64,000 nucleotides of DNA, taken from positions 434,001-498,000 of the forward strand of contig CAVVIK010000006.1 in the NCBI GenBank assembly GCA_963748315.1, read 5' to 3'. Positions within the stretch are counted from its first letter, which is position 1, and every line of letters begins with the position of its first letter. The translations under genes were made by a program, and so were the position numbers. Below the pieces are notes generated by a model. That model was not told where the DNA came from. It made no database searches and saw only the letters and a program-made list of their open reading frames with translations. Origin of the DNA: DASPHG01 sp963748315. GTDB lineage: Bacteria; Actinomycetota; Thermoleophilia; Solirubrobacterales; Thermoleophilaceae. Positions 18,049 to 26,575 of the stretch are shown here, piece after piece.

Positions 18049-18629
18049 GCAGGCTCGCGGCCGCGGGCGCCCTCGTGCTCACGTCGCCGGTCCTCCTGGT
18101 GGCGATGCTTGCGATCAGGCTCGAGTCCGCGGGCTCCCCGATCTACCGCCAGCACCGTGTCGGCAAGGACGGCGAGCCGTTCGAGATGTACAAGCTGCGC
18201 ACGATGGTCGCCGACGCGGAGTTCATGGGCGACGGCCTGGCGGTGAACCGCGGCGACCCGCGCATCACGCGCGTGGGCGCGTTCCTGCGGCGCTTCTCGA
18301 TCGACGAGCTCCCGAACCTGCTCAACGTGCTTCGCGGCGAGATGGCGTTCGTCGGGCCGCGGCCGACGATCCAGGCCCAGGTCGACCAGTACACCGAGCA
18401 CCAGCTGCGGCGGCTCGAGGTGAAGCCCGGCCTGACCGGCTGGGCGCAGATCAACGGGCGCGCGTCGTTGCCGTGGGCCGAGCGGATCGAGCTGGACGTC
18501 TGGTACGTCGACCACAAGGCGCCCATGCTCGACGTAAAGATCATCCTGAAGACGATCCGGATGCTCCTGCTCGGCCACGGCATCTACAAGGGAGGGACAG
18601 GCGGATGGACGGGCCCGACCGCGACGTAG
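18045..18629 (+). CDS. Bacterial sugar transferase (PglC/WcaJ-like polyprenyl-phosphate glycosyl-1-phosphate transferase)
   Basis: Transfers a sugar-1-phosphate from a nucleotide sugar to undecaprenyl phosphate, starting glycan assembly at the membrane. 194 aa, the short PglC-type architecture: one N-terminal re-entrant helix (AGALVLTSPVLLVAMLAIRL), then GKDGEPFEMYKLRTM, and the catalytic core region RFSIDELPNLLNVLRGEMAF followed by VGPRP and GLTGWAQINGR. GTG start overlaps the glycosyltransferase stop by four bases. With the PglF-type dehydratase and DegT aminotransferase at 4-8 kb this supplies the expected priming enzyme. Confidence 0.9.
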   Translation: MSRLAAAGALVLTSPVLLVAMLAIRLESAGSPIYRQHRVGKDGEPFEMYKLRTMVADAEFMGDGLAVNRGDPRITRVGAFLRRFSIDELPNLLNVLRGEMAFVGPRPTIQAQVDQYTEHQLRRLEVKPGLTGWAQINGRASLPWAERIELDVWYVDHKAPMLDVKIILKTIRMLLLGHGIYKGGTGGWTGPTAT

Positions 18630-18638
18630 CCGTCTCTG

Positions 18639-19598
18639 ATGACGGGTGTCGGCAAGCGCTACGACATCGTCAGCGCGTTCGCCGAGCACGCGTTCGTCGT
18701 GGCTGCGGACCCGAGCCCGCTCGCGCCCGCGCAGTACGCCGCCGACGTCCGGGTGGCGCCGCCGCGGATCGACGACCCCGGTTACGTGCCGTTCCTCGAG
18801 CAGCTCGTCGCCGAGCACGGCGTCAAGGCCGTGATCCCGCTGACCGACCTCGACCTCGAGGTACTCGCCAGCTCGAACCTGCCGGCCTTCGTGCCGGCGC
18901 CGGAGATCTGCCGTGCGACCTACGACAAGTACGAGACGCACGAGCTGCTGCTGTCGCACGGCCTGCCGAGCCCGCCGACCGTCCTGCCGGGCGAGGAGCC
19001 GAGCTCGTACCCGGTCATGGTCAAGCCGCGGCGCGGCTCAGGCGCGCGCTCGATCCACCCCGCGGCCGACCGCGCGCAGATGGAGTTCTTCGTCGACTAC
19101 ATCGACGAGCCCGTGATGGTCCAGCGGCTGATGGACGGCGACGAGTTCTCGATCGACATCCTCGGTGACCTCGAAGGCCGTTGCCTCAACGCGATCCCGC
19201 GCACGATGATCGAGTCGCGCGGTGGCGAGTCGATCAAGGGCACGGTGATCGACGACGCCGAGCTGATCGACCTGGGCAGGCGCGTCGGCGAGGCGCTCGG
19301 CGTGCGCGGCCCCTGCACGATCCAGGCGTTCCGCGACTCCGAGATCGGGCTCGGCATCACGGATGTGAACACCCGATTCGGCGGCGCCTTCCCCGCGCCG
19401 ATGTACGCGGCGCTGCCGGGCAGGACATACCCCGAGCTGATCGTGCGGCTCGCGCGCGGCGAACGGGTCGAGCCGCACGTGGGCGAGTTCCGCGCCGGGC
19501 ACACGTTCACGCGCTGGTTCTGGCAGATCGAGCTCGACGAGCGGTTCGAGCCGACCGGGCGTGACATCACGCGCGACGGGCCGCGCCCGCCGCGCTAG
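18639..19598 (+). CDS. ATP-grasp family carboxylate-amine ligase-like protein
   Basis: 319 aa. N-terminal Rossmann-like domain (MTGVGKRYDIVSAFA), then an ATP-grasp fold with the nucleotide-binding lysine in YPVMVKPRRGSGARSI and the metal-binding end ITDVNTRFGGAF with its Asn and preceding acidic residue. Resembles CarB/PylC-like ligases that occur in surface polysaccharide loci and couple an amine or amino acid to a sugar or lipid. Start ATG 18639 lies nine bases after the transferase stop. A small coding-like stretch in another frame just upstream leaves open a slightly longer N terminus. Substrate unknown. Confidence 0.75.
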   Translation: MTGVGKRYDIVSAFAEHAFVVAADPSPLAPAQYAADVRVAPPRIDDPGYVPFLEQLVAEHGVKAVIPLTDLDLEVLASSNLPAFVPAPEICRATYDKYETHELLLSHGLPSPPTVLPGEEPSSYPVMVKPRRGSGARSIHPAADRAQMEFFVDYIDEPVMVQRLMDGDEFSIDILGDLEGRCLNAIPRTMIESRGGESIKGTVIDDAELIDLGRRVGEALGVRGPCTIQAFRDSEIGLGITDVNTRFGGAFPAPMYAALPGRTYPELIVRLARGERVEPHVGEFRAGHTFTRWFWQIELDERFEPTGRDITRDGPRPPR

Positions 19599-21310
19599 AA
19601 GGGGATCAGCGGGTCCGTCACGGTGACCTCGACGTACGGCGAGATGCCGGGGGCGTTGACGTCGTCGCCGGCGAACCTCACCGAGAGCCGGTAGTCGCCG
19701 GCCTCGTCGAAGCCGGGCCGCTTCGCGAAGACGCCGTGGTCGGCCGCCACCGGCTTGCGCGCGACGCGCCGCCAGTGCCCGTCGTCATCGCGCTGGATCA
19801 CGAGCTTCAGGCCCTCGGCCTTCGAGGGGGTGATGGTGCCGGTCAGGTCGATTCGCTCGCCGGTCTCCGCGCTGTCGGTGGAGGTGTCGAGGGTGATGAG
19901 GGGCGCAACCGCCACGACTGTGCCGTCGCCGCGGAACGGCTGGTACGTCTCGTCTCCCGCGAACTCCCAGCGCAGGATCTTGTTCCGCTTGAAGTGCGCG
20001 CCGGCTGAGAAGTTGCCGCCCGAGTCCGTAACGACCTCGTCGAAGGGCTGCCACCCGGTGCGGCGCAGCCGCTGCAGCTCGACCGGCACCCCGGCGATCG
20101 GCGACCCGAACTCGTCGGTCAGGACGCCGCTGAACGCCTGGCCGTCGTCCGAGTACGTGACGACCTCCGGCAGCTCGGCCGTCATCAACACCTTCGCGCC
20201 GGTCGGCAGCTGCTCGCCCACGCGTTCGCGCAAATCGGATAGCTGGCGGTAGAGCTGCTCGCCCGGGCACGCCGTCAGGCCAGTGTCGCGGTGGCCGATG
20301 ATGTGCGGGAAGCGGCGCGTGGTCCCGGAGCGGTAACGAGCCGACGATCCGCCGGCCGAGGTCATTCTCACCGTCCCCGTGGTTCGCACCCCGTGGTTGG
20401 GCAGCTTCCAGGCGATCAGCTTCGCCATCGCAGCGATCGCCGCGTCGCTCTGGGGAGTCGAGGTGAACTCGCCGAGGTTCGCGATGCCGGTCGTCTGCGA
20501 GTTGTAGCCCTGCGCGTGGGCGCCCAGGACGGCCTCGTCGATCCCCCCGTCGCGGCCCTCCCAGATCCTGCCGAAGCGGTCGACGACGAAGTTGTAGCCA
20601 ATGTCGTTCCAGCCGTTCGTGTTGCGGTGGAAGCGGCATACGGCGAGGATCGCCGCCGGCGCTTGGGCGCGCGTGTACTCGTTTGCCGTGACCGTGTGGT
20701 GGACGACCGCCGCGCGGACCCGGCCGTACTGGACGCCGCGCGTCGGGCACTGGTCGCCGCCCCACTCGGCACGCGTGTGGATCCGGGGCTGCGACGCCGA
20801 CGCGCCCCAAGCCGGCGCGATGCTCACGACGGCCGCGTGTGCCGCGCGGCGCAGCCCGTTCAGCAGGCGGTCCTCGGCGGTCGCGGTCCCCGTGGTGTTG
20901 ACGAAGTGGAGCTCGAGCTCAGGTACCTGGCGCGACATCCGGTACTGCACCCAGTCGGCCTCGCCGACCCACACGGGCGCCGACGTGGACCGGCGCTCGC
21001 CGTGACGCCCGTCGCCGTTCGCGGGCGTCCACGGAGTCCATTCGTCGCCGTCCTTGCGCGCGCGCAGGGCGATCGCCGGGTCGCTGCCGCTCTCCCACGA
21101 GAGGCCGACGAGGTTGAACCGCTTCGACGCGTGGACCGGCGGCGAGACGAACCCGCTGTTCGCCGCCACGCCCGCCGGCGCGGGCGGAGCGGCCAGCTCG
21201 AACTCGACGACGTCGGGGACGAAGGGCCGAGTGCTCAGGCCGGGGGCGGCCAGCGCGATGCTGGCGCCGAGGACGAGCGCGACGGCTGTTCCGATGACGA
21301 GTCGCAGCAT
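19595..21310 (-). CDS. Secreted N-acetylmuramoyl-L-alanine amidase (PGRP/amidase_2 type)
   Basis: 571 aa with a signal peptide (about 1-22, LVIGTAVALVLGASIALAAP). A Trp-rich N-terminal domain precedes the zinc amidase domain (about 170-350): IHTRAEWGGDQCP, AAVVHHTVTANEY with the first zinc His, YNFVVDRFGRIWEGRDGG, and IIGHRDTGLTACPGEQLY with later zinc ligands. Two Ig/bacterial surface-type beta domains follow, built around VELQRLRRTGWQPF and LVIQRDDDGHWRRV. It cleaves the bond between muramic acid and the stem peptide in the cell wall. The stop overlaps the convergent ATP-grasp stop by four bases. Confidence 0.9.
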   Translation of the reverse strand: MLRLVIGTAVALVLGASIALAAPGLSTRPFVPDVVEFELAAPPAPAGVAANSGFVSPPVHASKRFNLVGLSWESGSDPAIALRARKDGDEWTPWTPANGDGRHGERRSTSAPVWVGEADWVQYRMSRQVPELELHFVNTTGTATAEDRLLNGLRRAAHAAVVSIAPAWGASASQPRIHTRAEWGGDQCPTRGVQYGRVRAAVVHHTVTANEYTRAQAPAAILAVCRFHRNTNGWNDIGYNFVVDRFGRIWEGRDGGIDEAVLGAHAQGYNSQTTGIANLGEFTSTPQSDAAIAAMAKLIAWKLPNHGVRTTGTVRMTSAGGSSARYRSGTTRRFPHIIGHRDTGLTACPGEQLYRQLSDLRERVGEQLPTGAKVLMTAELPEVVTYSDDGQAFSGVLTDEFGSPIAGVPVELQRLRRTGWQPFDEVVTDSGGNFSAGAHFKRNKILRWEFAGDETYQPFRGDGTVVAVAPLITLDTSTDSAETGERIDLTGTITPSKAEGLKLVIQRDDDGHWRRVARKPVAADHGVFAKRPGFDEAGDYRLSVRFAGDDVNAPGISPYVEVTVTDPLIPF

Positions 21311-21314
21311 TGAG

Positions 21315-21342
21315 ATCGGAACACGGGGACCCCCGTTCCGAT
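21315..21342. terminator. GC-rich hairpin between the DUF3105 and amidase genes
   Basis: An eight-base stem ATCGGAAC/GTTCCGAT encloses a further G4/C4 inner stem. It lies downstream of the DUF3105 stop and immediately upstream of the amidase start on the same strand. No run of Ts follows, so it may be an actinobacterial-style intrinsic terminator for the upstream gene or a 5' leader structure of the amidase mRNA. Confidence 0.45.
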
Positions 21343-21399
21343 GCGCCCGACCCTACCGCGAATGTGCCAGTTTCCAGGCGTTACGTGGTTCGCACGCCG

Positions 21400-22137
21400 C
21401 TAGGGCACGAACTCGGGCGCCTTGTCCCGGTACTTCTCCTTGAACGCGCGGATCGCGTCCCAGGTGTTCTCGTTCACGTCCTTGCAGCGCAGGATGTGGC
21501 CGGTGGTGTCCCCGACCCACGCGCTGACGGCGAACGGCTGCTTCAACTCCGCGCGCGGCAGCATGATCACGTGGTAGGGGTCCTCCTCGAAAAGGGCCTT
21601 GAACTGCGCCAGCTGGTCGCTCGTGAGGTCGGGTCGCAGCCAGATCAGGATCCGGCCGTGCTCGAGCGCGTGCACGGTATGCGTTATGGGTGGCGCCTCG
21701 TCGTAGATCCCGTCCTCGATCGGCACCTGGTAATGGCGGCCGAGCGCGGGCGGCTCCGACTTGTACTTGAGGGCCTCGTTGGGATCGGCCGTGTGAATGC
21801 CCGCGGGGTCGTCGTAGGGGTGGTCGATGACGGTCTCGTCCTTGCAGCCCGCCGCCTTCATCGCGACCGCCAGGTCCGCTTCCTTCTGGGCCGGGATCTC
21901 GCCGCCGTCCGGGTAGGAGACGTTTGCTGCGCTGCCGCCGGTTCCGCCACTGCTGGTCCCGTCGTCATCGCCGCCGGCCAGCACGACCGCAAGCAGCGCT
22001 CCCACGATCCCGAGCACGAGGATCGACGCGACGACGATGCCGATCAGGCGCTTGCGTGCCGCGGCCTGGGCCGCGGCCTGCTCACGGGCGAGGCGCTCGC
22101 GCTTGAGCGCTTCCTTCTGTTCCTTGCGGCTCGACAT
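21400..22137 (-). CDS. DUF3105 family membrane-anchored protein
   Basis: 245 aa. A charged Lys/Glu/Arg/Ala-rich N terminus (about 1-30) precedes a single helix (LIGIVVASILVLGIVGALLAVVLAG), a Gly/Ser linker and a DUF3105 domain outside the membrane (about 85-245). Family residues include the HYDDP-like region (DHPYDDPAGIHT), PALGRHYQVP, THTVHALEHGRILIWL and a C-terminal RCKDVNENTWDAIRAF. Function of DUF3105 is unknown. A spacing of six bases after the hydrolase stop suggests co-transcription with that gene. Confidence 0.82.
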   Translation of the reverse strand: MSSRKEQKEALKRERLAREQAAAQAAARKRLIGIVVASILVLGIVGALLAVVLAGGDDDGTSSGGTGGSAANVSYPDGGEIPAQKEADLAVAMKAAGCKDETVIDHPYDDPAGIHTADPNEALKYKSEPPALGRHYQVPIEDGIYDEAPPITHTVHALEHGRILIWLRPDLTSDQLAQFKALFEEDPYHVIMLPRAELKQPFAVSAWVGDTTGHILRCKDVNENTWDAIRAFKEKYRDKAPEFVP

Positions 22138-22143
22138 GCTCGA

Positions 22144-22983
22144 CTATGCGACCCGCCGGTCCGGAGCCGCGGCGGGCTTCCAGCACTCGTCCACGAACGT
22201 GGCGATCTCCGCCGTGAGGCGGGCGGGCGCAAGCCGCAGCTCGAGCATCGAGTTCGCCTCGAGCATGCGGCCGTTGCGAAGCTCGCGGACGAGCATGTCG
22301 GCGTCGGAGAAGGGATGGATCGGGTCGCGCGGATGCCCCAGCACCAGGGCGTGAGTCTCGATCCGGGCGCGCTCGGATCGCGGCGGCGCGACGCGGCCGA
22401 AGAAGAGCCCCTGCAGCACCGCGGCCGACGGGGCCGGGTCGCGGCTGATCCAGTCGAGGCCCGTGTCGGTGAGGTGGTGAAGGCCGCGCGGCGCCAGCCG
22501 GGCGACCCGGCTGACCATGCGCGCGATCGGCGCGCCGAAGGTGAGGCTGACGAGCAGCGGAGTGAAAGCCAGGGCGCAGCCGAGCAGCGCGTTGTCGAGC
22601 ACCGGCATCTCGACGACGATGCCGCGGAGCCGGTCGGGTGCCGCCGCGGCCACCTCGAGCGTGACGTTCGCGCCCAGCGACGTGCCGCCGACGACGGCCT
22701 CGTCGAGACCCAGGTGATCGAGGAGCGCGACCGCCTGCTGGCCGAACATCGGCATCGAGTAGCGCCACATGTCGCGCGGCTGGTCGGAATCGCCGTGCCC
22801 GAGCAGGTCGAGCACGTAGACATGGTTCCCGCGTGCCGCCAGCTCCTCGGCCAGCGGGCGGTGCATGAGGCGCGGCAGCAGAAGCCCGGGAAGCAGCACG
22901 AGATGCCGTGGCCCGGAGCCGTATTCGTCGTAGACGAGGCGAAAACCCTCGTGGGTGAAGCTGCCGACGCGGGGCTCAGCCAT
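22144..22983 (-). CDS. Alpha/beta hydrolase
   Basis: 279 aa from ATG 22983; a TTG eight codons upstream is possible. The fold is recognised by LVLLPGLLLPRLMHRPLAEEL (oxyanion region), VLDLLGHGDSDQP, the nucleophile elbow GGTSLGANV with its Ser, a late Asp in VLGHPRDPIHPF, and a shortened C-terminal His region. The substrate cannot be predicted. The start lies about 100 bp from the divergent sigma factor gene, leaving room for promoters on both strands. Confidence 0.8.
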   Translation of the reverse strand: MAEPRVGSFTHEGFRLVYDEYGSGPRHLVLLPGLLLPRLMHRPLAEELAARGNHVYVLDLLGHGDSDQPRDMWRYSMPMFGQQAVALLDHLGLDEAVVGGTSLGANVTLEVAAAAPDRLRGIVVEMPVLDNALLGCALAFTPLLVSLTFGAPIARMVSRVARLAPRGLHHLTDTGLDWISRDPAPSAAVLQGLFFGRVAPPRSERARIETHALVLGHPRDPIHPFSDADMLVRELRNGRMLEANSMLELRLAPARLTAEIATFVDECWKPAAAPDRRVA

Positions 22984-23086
22984 GCGGGCGGCAGGATAAC
23001 CATTCAACCTCCGCCTGCCGGCCCGCGTTTGTCCGGTTAGCGCCCCAAAGGTTTCCGAAACGGGCGTTTAGGCCGATAATGCGTTC

Positions 23087-24544
23087 ATGGAGGCACACTC
23101 GTTCGCCCGTTCGGATGGCGGACTCGCACTCCCGCGGTCGCGGAAGCTGTTGTCGACGTTCAAGGATGAGCGGCTCGTCCAGCAGCTCCGGCGCGGCAAC
23201 GACACGGCATTCGCGGTGCTCTTCGACCGCCATTACGCTGCGGTGCTCTCTTATTGCCGGCACATGCTCGGCTCGCGCGACGAGGCCGAGGACGCCCTCC
23301 AGCAGGCCTTCGTCTCGGCCCACGGGGACATCGTCGCCAGCGACAAGCCGATTCGCTTCAAGGCCTGGATCTTCACGATCGCGCGCAATCGCTGCCTCTC
23401 GATCCTGCGCGCGCGGCGCGAGCAGCCCACCGAGCACGTGGAGCACGTGTCGACCGTGGGCCTCGGCGAAGAGGTCGAGCATCGAGCCGACCTCAAGGAG
23501 CTCCTCGCGGACATGCAGGAGCTGCCGGACGACCAGCGCGCGGCGCTCATCCTGTCCGAGCTCGGCGACCTGTCGCACGCGGAGGTGGCCGAGGTCATCG
23601 GCTGCGAGGTCGCGAAGGTGAAGTCGCTCGTCTTCCAGGCCCGGTCGGGATTGATTGAGCGCCGGCAGGCGCGCGAAACACCGTGCCAGGAGATCCGCGA
23701 GCAGCTCTCGACGCTCCGCGGCGGCGCACTGCGCCGCGGCCCGCTGCGCAGGCACCTGAAGGCGTGCCCCGGCTGCACCGAGTTCCGCGACGAGGTCAAG
23801 CGCCAGCGCCAGATGGTCGCGGCGGTCCTCCCGGTCGTGCCGACCCTCGCACTGCGCGACAACGCGCTCGCCGCGGTCGGCATCAGCGCCGGGACCGCCG
23901 GAGGCGGCGCGCTCGCCGGCGGCGGCGCCGGGGCCGTGATCGCGGCCAAGACGGGCGTCGCGAAGGTGGCCGTCATAGCGGCGGCCACGACGACCACCGT
24001 CGGCGGCGGGGTTGCGCTCGAGCGGACGGTGGGCGGCGGGGACTCCCACCGCGGCGGCGCGCAGTCCGAAGCAGCTGCGCCGGCGGTCTCAGGTGCCAGG
24101 GACGGCTCGGCGGCCGGTGGCGACGGCCCCGCCGATTCGCAGATCACGAGCGACGGCCGCGCCTATGGCAAGGACGGTGTGAGCGACGCGCATTCGCAGG
24201 GATTCGATCCTGTCCAGGGCGAGTCGAACGGTGAGCGCGCGAGGGATTTCGCAGCCGATCGCGGCCAGGGGCAGCAGATCTCAGCCGAGAAGCGCGCGGT
24301 CGCGCACGGCGGGTCCAACCCCAAGGCCAACTCCGCTCCGGGGAGGCCCGAGCACGCTGGGAATCCCGAGACGACCGGGAATGCCGAGACGCCCGCGCCG
24401 CAGAACGACAAGCCGAAGCCGGAGGGGAAGCCCGACCTGGTGCCCGCCATCCCCGGGATCCCGGACCTCACTGCGCCGGAGCCCGGCGCGCAGGCCGAGT
24501 CGCGCGACCCGAAGCCGCGCGACGACACGTTCGAGCAGCCCTAG
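23087..24544 (+). CDS. ECF sigma factor with fused zinc-finger (anti-sigma-like) and membrane tail
   Basis: 485 aa. Residues about 25-190 are a group 4 sigma-70: region 2 (FDRHYAAVLSYCRHMLGSRDEAEDALQ...FKAWIFTIARNRC) and region 4 (LPDDQRAALILSELGDLSHAEVAEVIG). Directly after, CQEIREQLS...RRHLKACPGC matches the H-x3-C-x2-C pattern of zinc anti-sigma domains. Then comes a hydrophobic Ala/Gly-rich stretch (about 265-310) able to span the membrane, and a polar low-complexity tail rich in Gly, Pro, Asp and Lys. Sensor and sigma may therefore be one polypeptide (inference). A GATAAT lies six bases before the ATG, so the transcript may be nearly leaderless. Regulon unknown. Confidence 0.85.
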   Translation: MEAHSFARSDGGLALPRSRKLLSTFKDERLVQQLRRGNDTAFAVLFDRHYAAVLSYCRHMLGSRDEAEDALQQAFVSAHGDIVASDKPIRFKAWIFTIARNRCLSILRARREQPTEHVEHVSTVGLGEEVEHRADLKELLADMQELPDDQRAALILSELGDLSHAEVAEVIGCEVAKVKSLVFQARSGLIERRQARETPCQEIREQLSTLRGGALRRGPLRRHLKACPGCTEFRDEVKRQRQMVAAVLPVVPTLALRDNALAAVGISAGTAGGGALAGGGAGAVIAAKTGVAKVAVIAAATTTTVGGGVALERTVGGGDSHRGGAQSEAAAPAVSGARDGSAAGGDGPADSQITSDGRAYGKDGVSDAHSQGFDPVQGESNGERARDFAADRGQGQQISAEKRAVAHGGSNPKANSAPGRPEHAGNPETTGNAETPAPQNDKPKPEGKPDLVPAIPGIPDLTAPEPGAQAESRDPKPRDDTFEQP

Positions 24545-25197
24545 CCGGCGCGCTCGAGCACGGCCGGCAGCCACTCGCGGCTGATCTCCGAGAGGTAGCC
24601 GGGATCGACGGCGTGCGGCAGCGGGTACTCGCGGTACGTCACGTCGAGCTTCGCTTGCGTGAGGCGGTCGCGCCCCTCACGGCCCCACTCGACGCCGATG
24701 ATCGGGTCGTACTCGCCGTGGCCGATTGCGACCGGCAGGCCGGCACGGGCGTCGAGGTCGAGATCGAACCCGTCGACAGTCGGGATGAACCCGCTGAGCG
24801 CGACGATACCGGCGGGCGACGAGCGTCCCGCTCCGAGGCCGAGCGCGTATGACATGACCGCGCCCTGCGAAAACCCTCCGATGACGGTGCGCTCGAGCGT
24901 GAGCCCCTCCTCGGCGATGACCGCATCGAGCCATGCGCCGGCGCTCGCGTAGGTCGCGTGGAAGGTGTCGTGGTCGGGGAAGCCGATACGCGCGACCGCG
25001 TACCAGTGTGCGCCGCCCGGGGGCAGCGAGAGCGGGCCGCGCGGCGTGAAGCCGGCGAGCTTCTGCTCCGGATCGAGCATGTCGAGCAACGGGGAGAGGT
25101 CATCCTCGCTCGTACCGCGACCGTGGAACAGCACGAGCGCCCCCTCCGGCTCCCGCGCCGCCGGGCGCTTGCGGTAGGTGAGCGCGTCGACGGCCAT
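24541..25197 (-). CDS. Phospholipase/carboxylesterase family alpha/beta hydrolase
   Basis: 218 aa, compact serine esterase of the YpfH/carboxylesterase type. LVLFHGRGTSEDDL forms the oxyanion region; the nucleophile Ser is in VIGGFSQGAVMSYALGL; the acid is in AIGHGEYDPIIGVEWG; the catalytic His is in YPLPHAVDP. Family members hydrolyse short acyl esters or thioesters in the cytoplasm. The stop overlaps the sigma-factor stop by three bases in convergent orientation. The start is 23 bp from the divergent PhzF-like gene. Confidence 0.87.
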   Translation of the reverse strand: MAVDALTYRKRPAAREPEGALVLFHGRGTSEDDLSPLLDMLDPEQKLAGFTPRGPLSLPPGGAHWYAVARIGFPDHDTFHATYASAGAWLDAVIAEEGLTLERTVIGGFSQGAVMSYALGLGAGRSSPAGIVALSGFIPTVDGFDLDLDARAGLPVAIGHGEYDPIIGVEWGREGRDRLTQAKLDVTYREYPLPHAVDPGYLSEISREWLPAVLERAG

Positions 25198-25220
25198 GGC
25201 GGCGCAGGGTACGCCGTAGG

Positions 25221-25907
25221 GTGAGCGGAGTGCCTCTCCGCCTCGACGTCTTGCGCGTCTTCGTCGCCCCGGACGGCCGCGGCGGCAACGGGCTGGGGGT
25301 GTTCCTCGAGCCCGGCTCGCTCGGAGATTCGGATCGGCAGCGGATCGCCGCCGATCTCGGCTACGCCGAGACGGTCTTCGTGGACGACCGCGCCAGCGCC
25401 CGCCTGCGCATCTTCACTCCCTCGGTCGAGCTCCCGCTGGCGGGTCACCCGCTCGTGGGAACGTCGTGGCTTCTGTACCGCGAAGGACCGGCGCCGACGA
25501 TCCTGCGGCCGCCGGCCGGCGACGTGCCCACGTGGCAGGACGACGCGCTGACATGGATCCGCGCGCATCCGTCGACCGCGCCGCACTTCGACCTCGTCGA
25601 GCTCGACTCGGCCGATGCGGTCGAGGCCCTCGAGGGCTCTCCCGACGGCGGGGGTGCGACGGTCGCCTGGGCCTGGATCGACGCGGGCGCAGGGACGATG
25701 CGCGTCAGAGCGTTCCTGCCCGACTACGGAGTGCCCGAGGACGAGGCCACCGGCTCGGCTGCGCTTGTCCTGTGCGAGGCCGTAGGCCGTCCGGTCGAGA
25801 TCCGGCAGGGATCCGCCTCGGTGATCCAGGCCCGACCGGCGGGCGACGGCACGGTCTCCGTGGGCGGCCGTGTCGAGACCGTCGAGCAGCGCCCCTACGA
25901 CGCCTAG
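25221..25907 (+). CDS. PhzF family isomerase/epimerase-like protein
   Basis: 228 aa, somewhat shorter than the usual 260-300. PhzF-fold enzymes are diaminopimelate-epimerase relatives that isomerise small hydrophobic metabolites. Landmarks are VFVAPDGRGGNGLGVFLE (family opening G-N-x-x-x-V), IFTPSVELPLAGHPLVGT, the acidic residue in TVFVDDRA, and the C-terminal PEDEATGSAALVL, all hallmark segments. GTG 25221 is the start used; GTG 25230 is equally possible. The substrate is unknown. Convergent with the 52-aa gene, whose stop is the adjacent base. Confidence 0.82.
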   Translation: MSGVPLRLDVLRVFVAPDGRGGNGLGVFLEPGSLGDSDRQRIAADLGYAETVFVDDRASARLRIFTPSVELPLAGHPLVGTSWLLYREGPAPTILRPPAGDVPTWQDDALTWIRAHPSTAPHFDLVELDSADAVEALEGSPDGGGATVAWAWIDAGAGTMRVRAFLPDYGVPEDEATGSAALVLCEAVGRPVEIRQGSASVIQARPAGDGTVSVGGRVETVEQRPYDA

Positions 25908-26066
25908 CTAGCGCTTCTTCTTCTCGCGCGGAGGCTTGGGCGGGAACTTCTTGCGCTCGGCCGCAGTCATCTTGCGGACGACGAGATCGCCGCTGTCGAT
26001 CTGCTGCTGGATCTCCTCCAGCTTGGCCTGACGCTTCTCGTCCTGGCGTTCCTTGGGCGTCTTCAC
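25908..26066 (-). CDS. 52-aa basic hypothetical protein
   Basis: A small, highly charged protein (many Lys, Arg and Glu) starting at GTG 26066, with VKTPKERQDEKRQAKLEEIQ near the N terminus and a Lys/Pro-rich end KFPPKPPREKKKR. The middle is predicted helical (EEIQQQIDSGDLVVRKMTAAER). The start lies two bases after the GFA-family stop, so it is probably translated from the same message. I do not recognise the family. The Lys-rich tail would suit nucleic-acid or ribosome contact, but that is speculation. A longer upstream frame is antisense-like and rejected. Confidence 0.6.
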   Translation of the reverse strand: MKTPKERQDEKRQAKLEEIQQQIDSGDLVVRKMTAAERKKFPPKPPREKKKR

Positions 26067-26068
26067 GT

Positions 26069-26506
26069 CTACATCGTTCCCGGAAGGGCGGACGACCACG
26101 CAGAGCCGCCGTAGCGCTCCAGGCCGTCCTCGGGGATCGGTTCCCACCGAGCGGCATCGTCGACGAACTGCCGGTACGAGGGCCTGACGCCTGGATCGTT
26201 GTCGAATGCGCCCATACGCACGCTGAACACCTCGCCGGAGCCAGGGTCGCGGCTCCACAGATGTGATCCGCAGGTCACACAGAAGTCCTTCGCGAACCCG
26301 TCCGGCGGCCGCCACGAGCGAACGAGGTCCTTACCGGCGGTCACTCGAACTGCCCCCGTCGCGACGCGCACCTGCGCTGAGGCCGCGGTACCCGTCCGCC
26401 GCCGGCACCGCGTGCAGTGGCAGTAGCCGGCGCGGCCGAGCGGCGGCGCGACCTCGAATCGCACGCCACCGCAGAGACAGCTGCACGCAAGTGAGTCACC
26501 GCTCAC
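26069..26506 (-). CDS. GFA/CENP-V family zinc-binding protein
   Basis: 145 aa. The family includes glutathione-dependent formaldehyde-activating enzyme; actinobacteria that lack glutathione nevertheless carry many members. Zinc ligands are visible as CSCLCGGVRFEV, YCHCTRCRRRTG and FCVTCGSHLW, giving the expected two-zinc Cys set, with the conserved GSHLWSRDPGSG strand after them. GTG 26506 was chosen because it immediately precedes the first Cys cluster. Enzymatic activity is not established for such homologues. Confidence 0.87.
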   Translation of the reverse strand: MSGDSLACSCLCGGVRFEVAPPLGRAGYCHCTRCRRRTGTAASAQVRVATGAVRVTAGKDLVRSWRPPDGFAKDFCVTCGSHLWSRDPGSGEVFSVRMGAFDNDPGVRPSYRQFVDDAARWEPIPEDGLERYGGSAWSSALPGTM

Positions 26507-26575
26507 GGCGCGACTATATGTCCAGGGCTCGAGACCTGAGTTCACCTCTGCACGGCTTTCTCCGAGGAAAACTCC

